From a virus, in the IMG/VR virus record IMGVR_UViG_3300028733_000012, positions 1 through 25,642 of that record: a DNA stretch of 25,642 nt; one strand, written 5' to 3'. Both the position numbers and the translations under genes were made by a program. The notes below the pieces were generated by a model. That model did not search any database, was not told where the DNA came from, and was given only the letters and a program-made list of their open reading frames with translations. Below are positions 9,101-16,417 of this stretch, one piece after another. Numbering within the stretch: position 1 is the stretch's first letter; each line of letters opens with the position of its first letter.

Positions 9101-12100
9101 AGCCATCTGCTCAACAATGGACTTAGCTACATCACCGGGAGCACCGGAAGCAAGAAGTGAGGTAAATGTCTGGCGAAGAACCTGCTCTGCCTGTGCGGCA
9201 GTTCCTGACTTGACAACATCAAGCTTTGCACGGAACTTGTCTCCATTTTCTCCCTCAGCCTTTGCCTGATCCCTTACCCAAGACTGGGCAGTAACAGCGC
9301 GTGCCTGAGCACCCTTGTCAGTATCCTGAGTACGGGTGTTGATGGAAGAAACATTCTCGTTATATCCAAATGATGTTGCTGCACTTTGAAGAGTCTCTGT
9401 TGTTGTCTTGACGGCCTCACCGAATGCATGAAGCTTCTTCTCTTCTTCCTTGTAGTGGTTGTAGACCAACCATGCAATACCGCCCAAGGCCACAAGTGCT
9501 GCTACAGCAATACCGGCAGGGGAAGCAAGTGCTCCCAACGCTGTACCGGCCAGTGGCGCTGCACTTGCGATTGGTGCGAAGATTCCACCAAGCTTAGCTG
9601 CACCAGAAACTGCTGCCATTCCCTGTAGCATTCCAGTGAATGCCTGAACGCCCATGGATGCGAACATAAGCTTCTGAGAGAACTCTGCAAGCTGTCCCGG
9701 TAGGAACATTGATCCAGCCATGAACGCCATATCAAGTCCACCAAGAGCGCCCTGTAGCTTTCCTCCACCAATCTTCTTCCTAGCAAGAGGAGTACCAGAA
9801 GATGCTGACGTGAGTGCGGCGGCATTGATTTCAATTCCTGCTGCCTTGATTGCCCTAGCAACACTGTCACCAGCATTGACTGTTGACTTGGTTAGAGTCT
9901 TGGATGTAAGAGCGATGCTTGTTCCGAATTCACCAAGTCCAAGCTTGAGGTCAGCCTTGCCCTTGCGCAATGCATCGACCGCCAAGATTGCACCCTGCTG
10001 GACACTATCTCCAATGAGAGTGATTTCCTTGGCTGGGGAGTGAATGCCTAGAGCCTTCTCTGCACCGCCCAAAGAAATGTTTGCACCCTGTAGGGATGTG
10101 ACGAGACCCTGAGAGAACTTGGTTGCCCAACGCTTGATGCGGGAAGACATATTGGCAGCTTCCTTGTCTGCTGCCGCGAATTCTGCACCTGACATTGCAC
10201 GGAACTTTGTTCCCTCACGAACCGTACCCATTGTCTTTGAGAAATACCCTGTACTCTTTGCAATCCTTGCAGGACCATTGTTGTCCAAGCTGAACTGCGC
10301 TGCCGTCTGTGCTGCGCGAGCCTTCCATGCTGATGTTGCACTAGTTCCCAGAGGAGTCCTACCTTGGAAGTTCTGTTCCTTGGCAAACTTGAGGTCTGTT
10401 GTCGCAATAGCCCTGACGGCTGCGACTGCTCCCATTGTCTGGGGGTGCATATCCTGAGCAAGCAAAGCTAGCTCGTACTTGGCCTGCTCTGCTGAAAGCT
10501 TGAATGCGTTGAGGCTTCCATCTGCATTCTTTCCGCTTGTGGCAATCTGCATGAAGGTCTTGGCTGCCTTCTCCTCTTCCAAGGTGAAGTTCTTTCCACC
10601 CTTGTCCATTTCAACAAGAGTATTGACCATCTTCTTCATACCCGCCTGAGTAGCCTCGGTGTATGTGTTGATGTATCCTGAGTCAACGCCTACGCGCTTT
10701 GGAAGCCAGTTCTTGCCCTCTGCCTCTCCACCCTTGGTAAGGTGGGAGATGTGGGTACCGTAGTTTGCAGCATTGAGGGCACCGGAAGGAAGGGTCTGTC
10801 CATTCTTCTGTGCCCACAACTTAAGGTCATCCTGAGTGGTCTTTAGCTGGTTGTTGAAGAATGTCTTTGTTCCGGTGTCAGCGTCTAGACCTTCCTTCTT
10901 TGCCTTGGCAAAATCGTTAGGTGCTCCCCATCCACTCTTAGAAGTATTCCTTGCTCCAATGTCGCTGAGAACAGGATTGCCTACCAAAGTCAACTTGTCA
11001 GCAATATTGTTTACGCTGACAGCGCTTCCTTCAAGCTTCTGGAACATGCGAATAAGCATCTGTGCATACTGGCTACCCTCGGCAACAACATCGTTGACCA
11101 TAGCCTGCATCTTCTCAGGTGCGCCCTTACCCCATGGCTTGTACTCTACATTGGTTCCACCTACATTGACAGAGTGCATTCCTTCTGTCTTACCACCGGC
11201 ATAACCCGGTAGCTTGCCCTGATTCATGAGAGCAAGGAGTGGAGCAAAACGCTTGGAGTCCTCAGCATTGATGACAGCTTCTCCCGGTGCCAGCATTGCT
11301 AGCTCGGTGTCCTTCTTTCCACTGCCCATACCGGGAACGATCTGGATGCGTCCCTTGGCAAAACCGGGAATCTTGGTGGTGCGGAAACCTGCTGGGTTCG
11401 AACGTAGAGCGGCTGATGCTGCAATAGACATTCTTTCATAGGCCGCTACCAAACGTGCTACGGCAGATGCCTGTACGTTGAGCGATCCTGTGAGCGTTGT
11501 GACACGCCCCTCAAGGCTAGCCGTAGCTGCCTCGGTGTCAAGCTCTGCTGTTGCGAGATAGTTTGCAGACGCCCCAGCGTTCTTGAATCCGTTCACGATG
11601 AACATGATTGGGTTCTTCAAGAACTTGATGATCATACCGCCCATGTTGGCGAATAGACCTACAAGCATCGTAACTGTTGGCAGAACGATTCCACCAATAG
11701 CTGTACCGATTACGAGGAACTGCCTGAACTGAGGATTAAGACCATTGAATGCCTTGAGGATTCCTTCAACGGCATCCATGACTGGGAGGATGGCTGTAAG
11801 GAACTGCTCACCAATAGGCGCAACCTCAGCCTTGAGTCGTTCTAGGCTTCCTGCGAATTTGATCGAAACTGCCTGCTCGATCTTTGAAAGTTCCTTGTCG
11901 GAGATTGAGGCCAAAGTAGACATGGATGATCCCATAAGGTCGAGTACGCGAGAAGCCTGTCCACCTTCCTTATTGATGTTGGCGAACATTGCAGTCATAC
12001 GTGCTACTTGGTACTTACCGAATACCTTGCCCATAAGCTGCTGACGCTTAAGACCATCATCAATGGAAGCAAATGCTGCTCCGATTTCCTTGATCATTCC

Positions 12101-13339
12101 CGGTAGGTTACCAGCGTTACGTGAAACAATTCCCTCTAGGTCGATTCCTAGTTCCTTGGACTTGTCGATAGCTGCCTGTGTTGGGTTGATCAAAGACATC
12201 AAACCAGACTTAAGAGCGTTGGAACCCTGAGCGGCGTTAACTCCACCTTCACGCATAGCGGTAAGCATGTAGGTCAAGTCCTGTACGTTACCACCAAGAG
12301 CCTTGATAACAGGAGCTACCTTCGGGATAGCCTGTGTAACGTCATCGATGGACAGAACGGTCTGGTTTTCAACAGCGTTCAGGAAGTCAATGTTTGTGCC
12401 TAGGTCTGCTGACGAGATACCGAAGGCAGTCTGCAAGCTGATGGTCGTGTCAAGAGCCTGCTGGTATTCAATCTGACCAAGTGTGGATAGTCGTGTTGCT
12501 TCCTTGGTCTGTGCAATAAGGTCTGGACCCTGAGAACCCAAGGCAGCGGCCTTAGCTGCAAGTCCGATTGTGTCCTTGACAGCGATTCCGTACTTGGTGT
12601 ATTCAGACGCAAGAGCCTTTACCTCATTAAGAGCCTTCTCTGTTTCTGGGGCAGAAGTGAATGCGTCACCATAAACACGACGGAAGGAAACGGAAGCCAT
12701 TTCGATATCACGGAATACCTTGATAGCCATAGCTCCGAAGATTGCAAGAGGCATGGAGAAACCGACCATAAGCTGGCGTCCTGCCCACTGTGTATTCTTA
12801 CCCCAGTTGACGAGGCTTGTGGAGCCATCAGTCATGAGCTTGTTGAAAATCTGCATACGCTGCGTACCAATTGCTGCGTCAGCGTTAAACAAATTGAGTG
12901 GACGCACAGCAAGAGCCTTGGTCATGCCGTTATGGGCTGTTCCAAGGCTTACGTACTGTGTTTGAAGCTTCTTGACTCTGTCTGTAGCCAAGTTCATGAT
13001 TTCGGCTTGCTGCCTGCCGAATGCATTCTTGAACTTGCCACTGGCTGCTACGCCGTATCGAAAGTAATCTCCCAGCTTGAGCTTGCCTGTGTCGATTGAC
13101 TTACCGAGACGATGGACGGAGGATTCAACCTCTGTGAGTCCGGTGGTGAATTGCCTCGTTCCTTCTACCTGCTGGGAGAAGGTCTTGATGAGGTCTTGCT
13201 GCTTTGATACCGCAGCGGAATTGGAGGAGATAACCGACTGGTTGAATTGGGAAATACCAGCTTGTAGCTGGCGAAGCTGGGCTAGTGCGCCAGCCGAATC
13301 AATAGTAATACCAATGCCAGCGGTTACGTCAGTTGTCAT
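6173..13339 (-). CDS. Tape measure protein
   Basis: A 2388-residue protein, the longest complete gene here, that sets tail length and is later ejected with the DNA. In order: N-terminal helices; a TP901-type core at about 150-480 (LGGNVQDLTYMLTAMREGG near 363); a hydrophobic stretch at about 530-566; an APGEAVINAEDSKRFAPLL motif near 686; a long region at about 710-1090 I do not recognise; LGIHSPAKEITLIGDSVQQG near 1100; a second hydrophobic block at about 1200-1296; a nine-glycine linker near 1670; coiled coils at about 1680-2170; and a second RSGEGVTVGEAL motif near 2280. At about 0.15 nm per residue this predicts a tail near 360 nm. The start follows AGGAGAAAT. No peptidoglycan hydrolase motif was recognised. 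The end overlaps the next gene by 4 bases. Confidence 0.93.
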   Translation of the reverse strand: MTTDVTAGIGITIDSAGALAQLRQLQAGISQFNQSVISSNSAAVSKQQDLIKTFSQQVEGTRQFTTGLTEVESSVHRLGKSIDTGKLKLGDYFRYGVAASGKFKNAFGRQQAEIMNLATDRVKKLQTQYVSLGTAHNGMTKALAVRPLNLFNADAAIGTQRMQIFNKLMTDGSTSLVNWGKNTQWAGRQLMVGFSMPLAIFGAMAIKVFRDIEMASVSFRRVYGDAFTSAPETEKALNEVKALASEYTKYGIAVKDTIGLAAKAAALGSQGPDLIAQTKEATRLSTLGQIEYQQALDTTISLQTAFGISSADLGTNIDFLNAVENQTVLSIDDVTQAIPKVAPVIKALGGNVQDLTYMLTAMREGGVNAAQGSNALKSGLMSLINPTQAAIDKSKELGIDLEGIVSRNAGNLPGMIKEIGAAFASIDDGLKRQQLMGKVFGKYQVARMTAMFANINKEGGQASRVLDLMGSSMSTLASISDKELSKIEQAVSIKFAGSLERLKAEVAPIGEQFLTAILPVMDAVEGILKAFNGLNPQFRQFLVIGTAIGGIVLPTVTMLVGLFANMGGMIIKFLKNPIMFIVNGFKNAGASANYLATAELDTEAATASLEGRVTTLTGSLNVQASAVARLVAAYERMSIAASAALRSNPAGFRTTKIPGFAKGRIQIVPGMGSGKKDTELAMLAPGEAVINAEDSKRFAPLLALMNQGKLPGYAGGKTEGMHSVNVGGTNVEYKPWGKGAPEKMQAMVNDVVAEGSQYAQMLIRMFQKLEGSAVSVNNIADKLTLVGNPVLSDIGARNTSKSGWGAPNDFAKAKKEGLDADTGTKTFFNNQLKTTQDDLKLWAQKNGQTLPSGALNAANYGTHISHLTKGGEAEGKNWLPKRVGVDSGYINTYTEATQAGMKKMVNTLVEMDKGGKNFTLEEEKAAKTFMQIATSGKNADGSLNAFKLSAEQAKYELALLAQDMHPQTMGAVAAVRAIATTDLKFAKEQNFQGRTPLGTSATSAWKARAAQTAAQFSLDNNGPARIAKSTGYFSKTMGTVREGTKFRAMSGAEFAAADKEAANMSSRIKRWATKFSQGLVTSLQGANISLGGAEKALGIHSPAKEITLIGDSVQQGAILAVDALRKGKADLKLGLGEFGTSIALTSKTLTKSTVNAGDSVARAIKAAGIEINAAALTSASSGTPLARKKIGGGKLQGALGGLDMAFMAGSMFLPGQLAEFSQKLMFASMGVQAFTGMLQGMAAVSGAAKLGGIFAPIASAAPLAGTALGALASPAGIAVAALVALGGIAWLVYNHYKEEEKKLHAFGEAVKTTTETLQSAATSFGYNENVSSINTRTQDTDKGAQARAVTAQSWVRDQAKAEGENGDKFRAKLDVVKSGTAAQAEQVLRQTFTSLLASGAPGDVAKSIVEQMANEVNRQNIFKKIGDDLGTALDPKGKIRSVAQLIQKNMAPGFEAAATAAKKVADQEKLIEEAKKNGIKIKGGYDQKTLESIAKYKKNIEAIRSEEAQTKAGSGSIVQQSAEDLNKFLGAGLIDQQQFQEGFLAIKNSVQQAFPTDAAAQADAYTNAVQGMGVQLQYNLPVLNDAAVAAATLNAVMSGADPTDINNALLSAAGNAGVATAALNVLAAAAQNNPVVNGTANIGTIEAQIAAKKNQITSLTKKPAKKKAGSGGGGGGGGGSAPKSKYDKKSDAIAKANARLDIQEVKIDRTEDSKIQHAMDQRWGGKTVEINGLKVTVKNSADVEYAMQQIDETIEDINRNQVDPLNDRLDVLHDKQDKINRQITEWQQEIDKINEGYAAQTKPLERANTLLEGQQATLEATRDKQLQGIDLQTSALQNQIDVAQYAAEVQGKLLDDQMEKNSLNAELIDKQVQAIDDQISALEDVKTLNDILAAQKQSQLGLASALSSGDAGAAAAAMLESQSSAAGGASQLQTAGMTGQRDELQAQSDALNAQNDLLSKRKDAMDRGVDALNRQLAALTQQRTLIEDNYKLELQGIANSIANNSERIRQLTFERDTRVQFWQDQIDKYAPALRDLDNQIYDIEQKIKKIQDEKIKPLERQRDLLADILGDVQQQIAREKAVIDQKRKQLDYANKINNAMKTLFDRSKAAGGAAGGIGTALGSSSKALQKALADLKELEAKLKAAKFQKKIEMGMVTKDKNGAIKVFNSPGEAAQYVSETFGNAKVVTKNDIEGTSKINGKNVKGDYSTIARKISEALDNDVKKHIITQISVDPEHKQVKITAKKVKGEMVYTLNGKSFTAARGGILPGFRGVTHGDNVPAMLRSGEGVTVGEALSQNKYETKRLLALNKAALSGNMGSFYRDWSAPEITTAVPVMAPAVNGSTSGDTYNEYNLTVSGFGSTATADEIAGKVMYTIKEAQRGQIRSRS

Positions 13340-13355
13340 ATTTCTCCTAGCCCCA

Positions 13356-13364
13356 ATTATAGCA
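13356..13364 (-). promoter_or_regulatory. Extended -10 promoter before the tape measure gene
   Basis: Minus strand reads TGCTATAAT in the 32-base gap between the chaperone stop and the tape measure start. The transcript would begin near 13349 with a leader of about 10 bases that contains AGGAG before the ATG at 13339. No -35 is seen. Confidence 0.5.
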
Positions 13365-13371
13365 GATGTAC

Positions 13372-14051
13372 TTATTCCACTATCTCGTAATCAAGGCCAT
13401 TTCCAATACCAATTCCAGCGGACATTGCTTCTGCCCCACGAAGGGTGGCGATGTCATTTGTCGATGTGCCGACTTCCTTTGCGGCCATCTTGTTTGCAAA
13501 GTCTTGGAGTGTCTTTGGCTCTTGGTCTTCGGGCTTACCGCCTTGGCTATCAAGATCGACTCCCTGCAATGCTGCATGGAATTTCTGCTGTTGATAGTCT
13601 GCGTCTCGTTTGGCGGCGAGAGTTGCGTTGAGTTCTGCCATTGAAAGACTGTGTTCGAGTTCCTCGTAGTCCTTCCACATACCCAACAGAAAGACTTCGC
13701 CTTCTAGCTTAGCAAGGTCGAAGTCTTCCCATGTTGTCCCGCCGCTTAGACGTTTCCCTGAATACGCATATCAATACCGGAAGCTACACGGATGATGTCG
13801 TAATAGTTGTTGATGTCTAGGTTATCTTCGATCCACTCCTTGGTCAAGTCTTCCTTGACCCACTGGCTTAGGCAGATGACTACACAGTCACCTAGGATGT
13901 TGAACGACTTGTCGTTGTCGCTACCGGCCTTCTCTAGCTTTGCGAACTCAGCCATGAACTTGCGGAGGTTGGCAATCTTTAGGGGCTTCATCGAGATGAC
14001 CATATTGTCTTCGAGCGTGAGGTTTTCAGTCTCATATACACTGCTTGGCAT
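13372..14051 (-). CDS. Tail assembly chaperone, frameshifted long form (gpGT-like)
   Basis: Join of 14051-13752 with 13752-13372, base 13752 being read twice. The product has 100 residues from the short frame and 126 from the -1 frame, 226 in all. The added part starts RLSGGTTWEDFDLAKLEGEV and then carries a Trp-rich, helical stretch (MWKDYEELEHSLSMAEL), as in other chaperone extensions, followed by a charged, linker-like tail ending GLDYEIVE. The second frame has no good start of its own: the only near start is a TTG at 13686 inside the open frame, without a Shine-Dalgarno. In lambda the T part binds tail tube protein and the G part binds the tape measure; the same split is assumed here. Confidence 0.85.
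13690..13729 (-). other. Inverted repeat downstream of the frameshift site
   Basis: In the minus-strand message AAGACTTCG (13727-13719) is perfectly complementary to CGAAGTCTT (13699-13691), and flanking bases add a G-U and a G-C pair, for a stem of about 11 pairs with a 19-base loop. It begins about 22 bases past the slippery site, further than the 5-9 bases usual for frameshift stimulators. Confidence 0.35.
13746..14051 (-). CDS. Tail assembly chaperone, short form (gpG-like)
   Basis: A 101-residue protein between tail tube and tape measure genes, where siphoviruses encode the chaperone that coats the tape measure while the tail is built. It is acidic and mostly helical (PLKIANLRKFMAEFAKLEK, then SFNILGDCVVICLSQWVKED, then IEDNLDINNYYDIIRVASGI). 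The last codons contain the slippery heptamer GGGAAAC, with the stop TAA two codons later. Most ribosomes should end here and a minority should shift to make the long form. No direct sequence match to lambda G is claimed; the call rests on place, size and the shift signal. Confidence 0.85.
   Translation of the reverse strand: MPSSVYETENLTLEDNMVISMKPLKIANLRKFMAEFAKLEKAGSDNDKSFNILGDCVVICLSQWVKEDLTKEWIEDNLDINNYYDIIRVASGIDMRIQGNV
13752..13758 (-). other. -1 ribosomal frameshift site GGGAAAC
   Basis: On the minus strand the zero frame reads CAG GGA AAC GTC TAA. The heptamer G-GGA-AAC fits the X-XXY-YYZ rule, so both tRNAs can re-pair as GGG-AAA, with reading resumed at CGT. The lambda G-T site is GGGAAAG, one base different. 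The new frame stays open for 126 codons to 13372. Confidence 0.88.
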
Positions 14052-14082
14052 GTGTATCCTTTCGTAGTAGTTGAATAACGAA

Positions 14083-14091
14083 AGTATATCA
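14083..14091 (-). promoter_or_regulatory. Extended -10 promoter for the tail chaperone genes
   Basis: Minus strand reads TGATATACT, just past the tail tube terminator. Start of transcription is expected near 14076, giving a leader of about 25 bases with GAAAGGAT before the ATG at 14051. No -35 is seen; the terminator stem occupies that area. Confidence 0.5.
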
Positions 14092-14103
14092 TAGGGACGA
14101 CAA

Positions 14104-14125
14104 AGGCACCCCCGTAGGGGTGCCT
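14104..14125 (-). terminator. Hairpin terminator after the tail tube gene
   Basis: A perfect 9-base stem (AGGCACCCC at 14104-14112 with GGGGTGCCT at 14117-14125) closes a 4-base loop. On the minus strand it is followed by TTTGTCGTCCC, a short U-tract. It lies 28 bases after the tail tube stop and 13 bases before the next -10 element. Its downstream flank CCTTTGTCGT is the same as that of the capsid terminator. Confidence 0.75.
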
Positions 14126-14152
14126 ATGCCATTCAGCTACTACTTGGAGCTA

Positions 14153-14749
14153 TTAGACTCCGACAGCGCGGTCAATGATCTTACCGTAGGTACCAGAGTT
14201 ATCTGGAAGCATACGGAAGGAGATTTCGAACTGAGAAGCTTCGTCGCGCTTCGCGCTGATCGTTACACTGTCCATGGACAATGCACGGTAAGCTGCATAG
14301 ATACGCTCTGTTGGAACGGTCTGAGGACCGGGACCAATTGCTACCAAGCCACGCTCGATAGGAGCGTCACCCAATTCACCAGACTTTAGCGTCAATTCTC
14401 CACCTGCGAGGTCCGTGTCCTTAGCTGCAATAGCAAGAACAAGGTTCTCAAGTGTAGCCTCTGCCAGTGTGGTCTTCATTGTAACCTGCATACCCTGCTT
14501 GAAGAGCTTAGCAACGTCTAGCTGCTGGTCAACCTTAACTTCACCGAAGTCAGGCTGGTACTGTAGCTCAAGTCCGTTGGTCGTGTAACCGACGTTACGG
14601 AAGTCTGCGTCAGCGGCAATTGTAGTAATTGCCTTTGTTGCTGGTACCCAAGTAGGTAGGTCAGCGGCTGCCATTTCGCCGTCTTCGAAAACGAAGAGTG
14701 CTGCGGCACCAACGATGATCTGCTTAGAGTCACCACGAGTATAAGCCAT
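14153..14749 (-). CDS. Major tail (tube) protein
   Basis: A 198-residue protein that would polymerise into the tail tube. It has the usual features: a short N-terminal arm, GAAALFVFEDG, then FRNVGYTTNGLELQYQPDFGEVKVDQQLDV, which fits the tube-protein pattern in which an early strand pair is followed by a loop ending at a glycine-rich turn, and alternating strands to the end (SMDSVTISAKRDEASQFEISFRMLPD). The start follows GAGGTGAAAC. It has its own promoter-like element and a terminator 28 bases past its stop, in keeping with the large amount of this protein needed, and it precedes the tail chaperone genes as in most siphoviruses. Confidence 0.88.
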   Translation of the reverse strand: MAYTRGDSKQIIVGAAALFVFEDGEMAAADLPTWVPATKAITTIAADADFRNVGYTTNGLELQYQPDFGEVKVDQQLDVAKLFKQGMQVTMKTTLAEATLENLVLAIAAKDTDLAGGELTLKSGELGDAPIERGLVAIGPGPQTVPTERIYAAYRALSMDSVTISAKRDEASQFEISFRMLPDNSGTYGKIIDRAVGV

Positions 14750-14794
14750 GTTTCACCTCTTTCTTTTTGGAGTTATGGACGTTTCCTCGAACTA

Positions 14795-14803
14795 ATTGTA
14801 CCA
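14795..14803 (-). promoter_or_regulatory. Extended -10 promoter of the tail tube gene
   Basis: Minus strand reads TGGTACAAT, 6 bases past the stop of the preceding gene. Transcription would begin near 14788, giving a leader of about 39 bases that ends in the Shine-Dalgarno GAGGTG before the ATG at 14749. No -35 match is seen. Together with the terminator at 14104-14125 it would make the tail tube a separate, strongly expressed unit. Confidence 0.5.
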
Positions 14804-14809
14804 TTGATT

Positions 14810-15316
14810 TTACTCAAATGGAGGAAGGTCCGCGTTAAGCCAATGGTATTTTACAACTACCATGAAGTTAGATACTACGAATGGCGCAGAGGCACTCTCC
14901 CTTGGCTTGCCGGGTTCGTTCTGATAAACGTCAAACGAATGAAAGTACACGGGACAAGAGTCTTCACCTAGCGATAGGTTGAAGTCATTGATGTCCTTTG
15001 CCGTGTCATCCTCACGGTCGAGAATCTTCTGTAGTGCCATTGACAACGGGATCGTCTGATCCGAGTCTGTTCGCATGGAATACACGAACGTGGCCTTCTT
15101 GATCTGATAGAAGGAATTCTCTACCCTCAGCGCCTGATTGTAAATGAAATAAGGCTTGCCCTCCCATTGTGCAATTCCAGAAGTGGAATCATTCGTTGGG
15201 AAGAAGGGAGTAATTGTGGGCCACATATCAGCAAGCTTGGGAGACATTACCTTTAGCTCTTCCCAAATGTATTTATTCACAACCCAGATTGGTTGTGGTT
15301 CGTCAAACAAGTCCAT
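14810..15316 (-). CDS. Tail terminator-type protein
   Basis: A 168-residue protein placed last before the tail tube gene, where the tail terminator that caps the finished tail is usually encoded. Visible features are IWVVNKYIWEELKVMSPKL at the N-terminus, QALRVENSFYQIKKATFVYSM in the middle, and VVVKYHWLNADLPPFE at the end, an alpha/beta pattern that suits the family. ATG 15316 is chosen because AGGAGG lies 5 bases upstream. An in-frame ATG at 15331 lies before that Shine-Dalgarno and would add five residues. It overlaps the preceding gene by 14 bases. A promoter lies between its stop and the tail tube gene. Confidence 0.6.
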   Translation of the reverse strand: MDLFDEPQPIWVVNKYIWEELKVMSPKLADMWPTITPFFPTNDSTSGIAQWEGKPYFIYNQALRVENSFYQIKKATFVYSMRTDSDQTIPLSMALQKILDREDDTAKDINDFNLSLGEDSCPVYFHSFDVYQNEPGKPRESASAPFVVSNFMVVVKYHWLNADLPPFE

Positions 15317-15977
15317 CAATGCCTCCTGCATTTAGGTATCTACGTGCTGCCTGTGCTCCTGCTCTACCGCCGACTCTAGAGCCTGCTGCAAAGAATTGCT
15401 TGTATTCTGTGGCCCTTGACATCTTCTTGAATAGAGGGTTCAGGATTTGCTTTGTTACATATGACGTGAAGAAAGAATCGACTGCGTTCTCGAATGATCC
15501 TGCAACATACTCACCACCGGGATGTTCCACGGTGACTTCTGTTGAAGTGAATACCGTCTCTCCGTCAACCTCGAACGCGAGTACTTCCGCATCCTTGGGC
15601 TTGATGACAACAGTGATTCCACTTTCCATGATCCTAGCCTTGTCATAGAAGGGGACTGTGCCTGTCGGGGAGACGGACTGTGATTCTAGGAAGGTGCCAG
15701 CAATCGTGATGTGCTCTGCTGTAGCCACCATGTTGAAATCGAAGAGCCTGCCAGCCTCTGTGCCGACCTGTCCCCACTCGTAGACGTGATGCAAGCTCTC
15801 AGGTGAAACTCTCGCAAGTCCGTCGATGTACTCACCGAGAAGCTTGACTACATAGTTTCCGATGTCTGTATTGAACTGCCTGCGCAAGCGCTGGGTCTCA
15901 ATCAAGAATCCCTCTGAGTATTCAATGATCTTGTTAAGCTTTAGGACAAGTTCAGTGACATCTACTGTCGCCCTCAC
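15303..15977 (-). CDS. Neck/tail completion protein (HK97 gp10-like position)
   Basis: A 224-residue protein. A helical N-terminus (ELVLKLNKIIEYSEGFLIET) leads to a beta middle containing FYDKARIMESGITVVIKPKD and GETVFTSTEVTVEHPGG. The C-terminus is basic (FKKMSRATEYKQFFAAGSR, then GGRAGAQAARRYLNAGG). That order, with a basic Gly/Ala/Arg end, is common in neck proteins placed third after the capsid gene. It overlaps both neighbours (4 bases before, 14 bases after). Function is assigned from position and size, and not from a defined domain. Confidence 0.55.
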   Translation of the reverse strand: MRATVDVTELVLKLNKIIEYSEGFLIETQRLRRQFNTDIGNYVVKLLGEYIDGLARVSPESLHHVYEWGQVGTEAGRLFDFNMVATAEHITIAGTFLESQSVSPTGTVPFYDKARIMESGITVVIKPKDAEVLAFEVDGETVFTSTEVTVEHPGGEYVAGSFENAVDSFFTSYVTKQILNPLFKKMSRATEYKQFFAAGSRVGGRAGAQAARRYLNAGGIDGLV

Positions 15978-16417
15978 AAGGCTCCCTTTTGGTCGTCACT
16001 GCGAACAAGCTGAGTCTTGAAATGCTCTGCTACTCCCCATGGGTTGATAAAGGGACTAAGGCTGCGGACCTCATAAACCGTAGGCACCATTCCTCCATCG
16101 ATGTTCTCGTTGAAAAGAACCAATCCCGTGTCGTCACAAGTCCTTGTGCGAATATTGGTGATACGAAGTTCTGAGAATGGTACCGAAGATTCGTCCTGTA
16201 GGATTTGGATATCCCTGTCAAACCTTCCGTATACCAGCATTGGCAAAGCGAATAGATCATCAAATGTCTGCAAGGCATTTTGCTTGGATGTGTTGAACGA
16301 CCCAGTCTTGAGTTCACAAGGAACCGACTGGTCGAACTCCCAGTTAGCTTCCATTGCACCGGAAGGCTTTTGAACCTTGACTGGGTAGTACACGTCTGCA
16401 AGCATAGGGAAGAACAT
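15974..16417 (-). CDS. Head closure (stopper)-type neck protein
   Basis: A 147-residue, beta-rich protein, with no motif I can name. The start ATG shares one base with the preceding stop (16417), and its end overlaps the next start by 4 bases, the tight coupling usual for neck genes. Its position directly after the adaptor, its size and the beta content (ELRITNIRTRTCDDTGLVLF, VYEVRSLSPFINPWGVAEHF) suit the stopper that seals the head after packaging. This is an inference from gene order. Confidence 0.55.
   Translation of the reverse strand: MFFPMLADVYYPVKVQKPSGAMEANWEFDQSVPCELKTGSFNTSKQNALQTFDDLFALPMLVYGRFDRDIQILQDESSVPFSELRITNIRTRTCDDTGLVLFNENIDGGMVPTVYEVRSLSPFINPWGVAEHFKTQLVRSDDQKGAL

Noticed and set aside
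13077-13631. Plus-strand open frame of 184 codons across the tape measure start and chaperone extension
   Set aside because: It lies opposite two well-supported minus-strand genes, crosses their boundary and has no family-like sequence.
13372-13686. An independent 104-residue gene starting with TTG at 13686
   Set aside because: There is no Shine-Dalgarno, and the frame is open upstream to the slippery site, so this is the extension of the tail chaperone.
14089-14103. TTTGTCGT next to the terminator as a -35 hexamer (TTGTCG)
   Set aside because: The distance to the -10 is only about 9 bases, far below the 16-18 needed.
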